From Planctomycetota bacterium (lineage in GTDB: Bacteria > Planctomycetota > Phycisphaerae > Sedimentisphaerales > UBA12454): DNA of 30,331 nt. The stretch lies in assembly GCA_018828825.1 (NCBI GenBank), contig JAHJUV010000067.1, positions 1-30,331 of the forward strand, given 5' to 3'. Below are positions 29,994 through 30,331 of this stretch, one piece after another; the first letter of the stretch is position 1; each line of letters opens with the position of its first letter. The notes beneath the pieces were generated by a model. That model did no database searches. It saw only the letters and a program-made list of their open reading frames with translations, and had not been told where the DNA came from. Both the position numbers and the translations under genes were made by a program.

Positions 29994-30122
29994 GCAGCCT
30001 GTACCGATATAAACCGGTATGGCTTGTTTAGATATGTTTTTGGCCTGTTTTAAGGCAGGGCATAGTCTTTATTCTTGACAAAAACAAGAAAAACTGTAAG
30101 GATCAATGGTTTATTGGTTTTT
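29994..30122 (+). promoter_or_regulatory. Spacer with possible promoter before the tandem repeat
   Basis: No gene. TACCG/CGGTA (30008-30025) can form a small hairpin. A perfect -35-like TTGACA is at 30075-30080, but the -10 about 16-17 bases later (taagga/aaggat) is poor. If active, it would transcribe into the tRNA-like array starting at 30121. Confidence 0.35.
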
Positions 30123-30331
30123 CCCCGATAGCTCAATCGGTAGAGCGAGTCCCGATAAATCGGGATTAACCGCTATGGCCAGATTGGCATTCGGGAGTAA
30201 AAGTTAATACGATTCCCCGATAGCTCAATCGGTAGAGCGAGTCCCGATAAATCGGGATTAACCGCTATGGCCAGATTGGCATTCGGGAGTAAAAGTTAAT
30301 ACGATTCCCCGATAGCTCAATCGGTAGAGCG
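30121..30331 (+). repeat. 92-bp perfect tandem repeat with tRNA-like unit
   Basis: Two identical 92-base units (30123-30214 and 30215-30306) and the first 25 bases of a third (30307-30331), cut by the window edge. Each unit begins like a tRNA: acceptor strand CCCCGA, TA, then D-arm GCTC-AATCGGTA-GAGC. About 75 bases after the start TCGGGAG partly pairs back to the acceptor strand. The anticodon arm position is occupied by a TCCCGA-TAAA-TCGGGA hairpin (tetraloop, not 7-base loop), and the T-arm position holds GCCA-GAT-TGGC without the TTCGA loop; CCA is not encoded. It is not a canonical tRNA; call it a tRNA-derived repeat. Confidence 0.8.

Noticed and set aside
29038..30060. Terminal inverted repeats of the transposon
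   Set aside because: Comparison of both flanks by eye gave only short AT-rich coincidences; no convincing TIR or target duplication.
30121..30331. Tandem canonical tRNA genes
   Set aside because: The D-arm is perfect, but there is no 7-base anticodon loop and no TTCGA T-loop.
30121..30331. CRISPR array
   Set aside because: The units are continuous 92-base identical repeats without variable spacers, and no cas genes are present.

Overview
The window looks like a chromosomal piece from a planctomycete, most likely class Phycisphaerae and probably an anaerobe assembled from a metagenome. This is inference from gene content: two short secreted proteins with C-terminal PEP-CTERM anchors, LPS-type genes (LptB, an LpxL-like acyltransferase), an NfnAB electron-transfer pair, the HNH-endonuclease type, and intergenic DNA full of short palindromes and degenerate dispersed repeats. 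No rRNA or protein phylogeny could be run.

Layout. 1-3300: a DUF4143-type AAA ATPase with a doubtful 5' end, repeat-rich spacer, then an RhlE-like DEAD-box helicase (-) divergent from gyrA. 3300-9550: gyrA, an unknown AT-rich small gene, and a DinD-like / holA / LpxL-like acyltransferase cluster. 9550-13000: accessory region with a small membrane-anchored protein (-), a 570-bp structured spacer, two PEP-CTERM genes separated by a leader ORF that copies the second gene's start, a 3' remnant of a rhodanese gene fused to a truncated duplicate of the adjacent nitroreductase, and a 7-codon gene stub. 13300-18590: housekeeping operon lptB-def-fmt-rsmB (abutting or ATGA-overlapping genes), then dnaA with its own promoter and DnaA-box-like sites. 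18590-21870: an M20 peptidase (-) divergent from a DUF362 gene, then tsaD with an unusual structured leader. 21870-24790: dispersed inverted repeat, a 47-aa membrane-protein gene, an orphan HicB-like gene, nnrD, an HNH endonuclease, a cold-shock protein and an HU/IHF protein. 25100-28460: nfnA-nfnB and miaA (-). 28460-30331: a broken signal-peptide/TPR gene, a well-supported 6S RNA gene, an internally deleted IS4-type transposase, and a perfect 92-bp tandem repeat whose 5' half reads as a tRNA acceptor strand plus D-arm; the repeat runs off the window edge.

Functionally the window mixes replication and topology (gyrA, holA, dnaA, HU), translation start and tRNA/rRNA modification (def, fmt, rsmB, tsaD, miaA), envelope (lptB, acyltransferase, PEP-CTERM proteins) and redox (nfnAB, nitroreductase, nnrD). 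The most unusual signals are RNA-level or repeat-level: the tsaD leader (perfect 14-bp inverted repeat joining the predicted mRNA 5' end to the start region, plus a uORF overlapping the start as ATGA), the tRNA-like 92-bp array, and the nitroreductase/rhodanese junction at a 9-bp microhomology.
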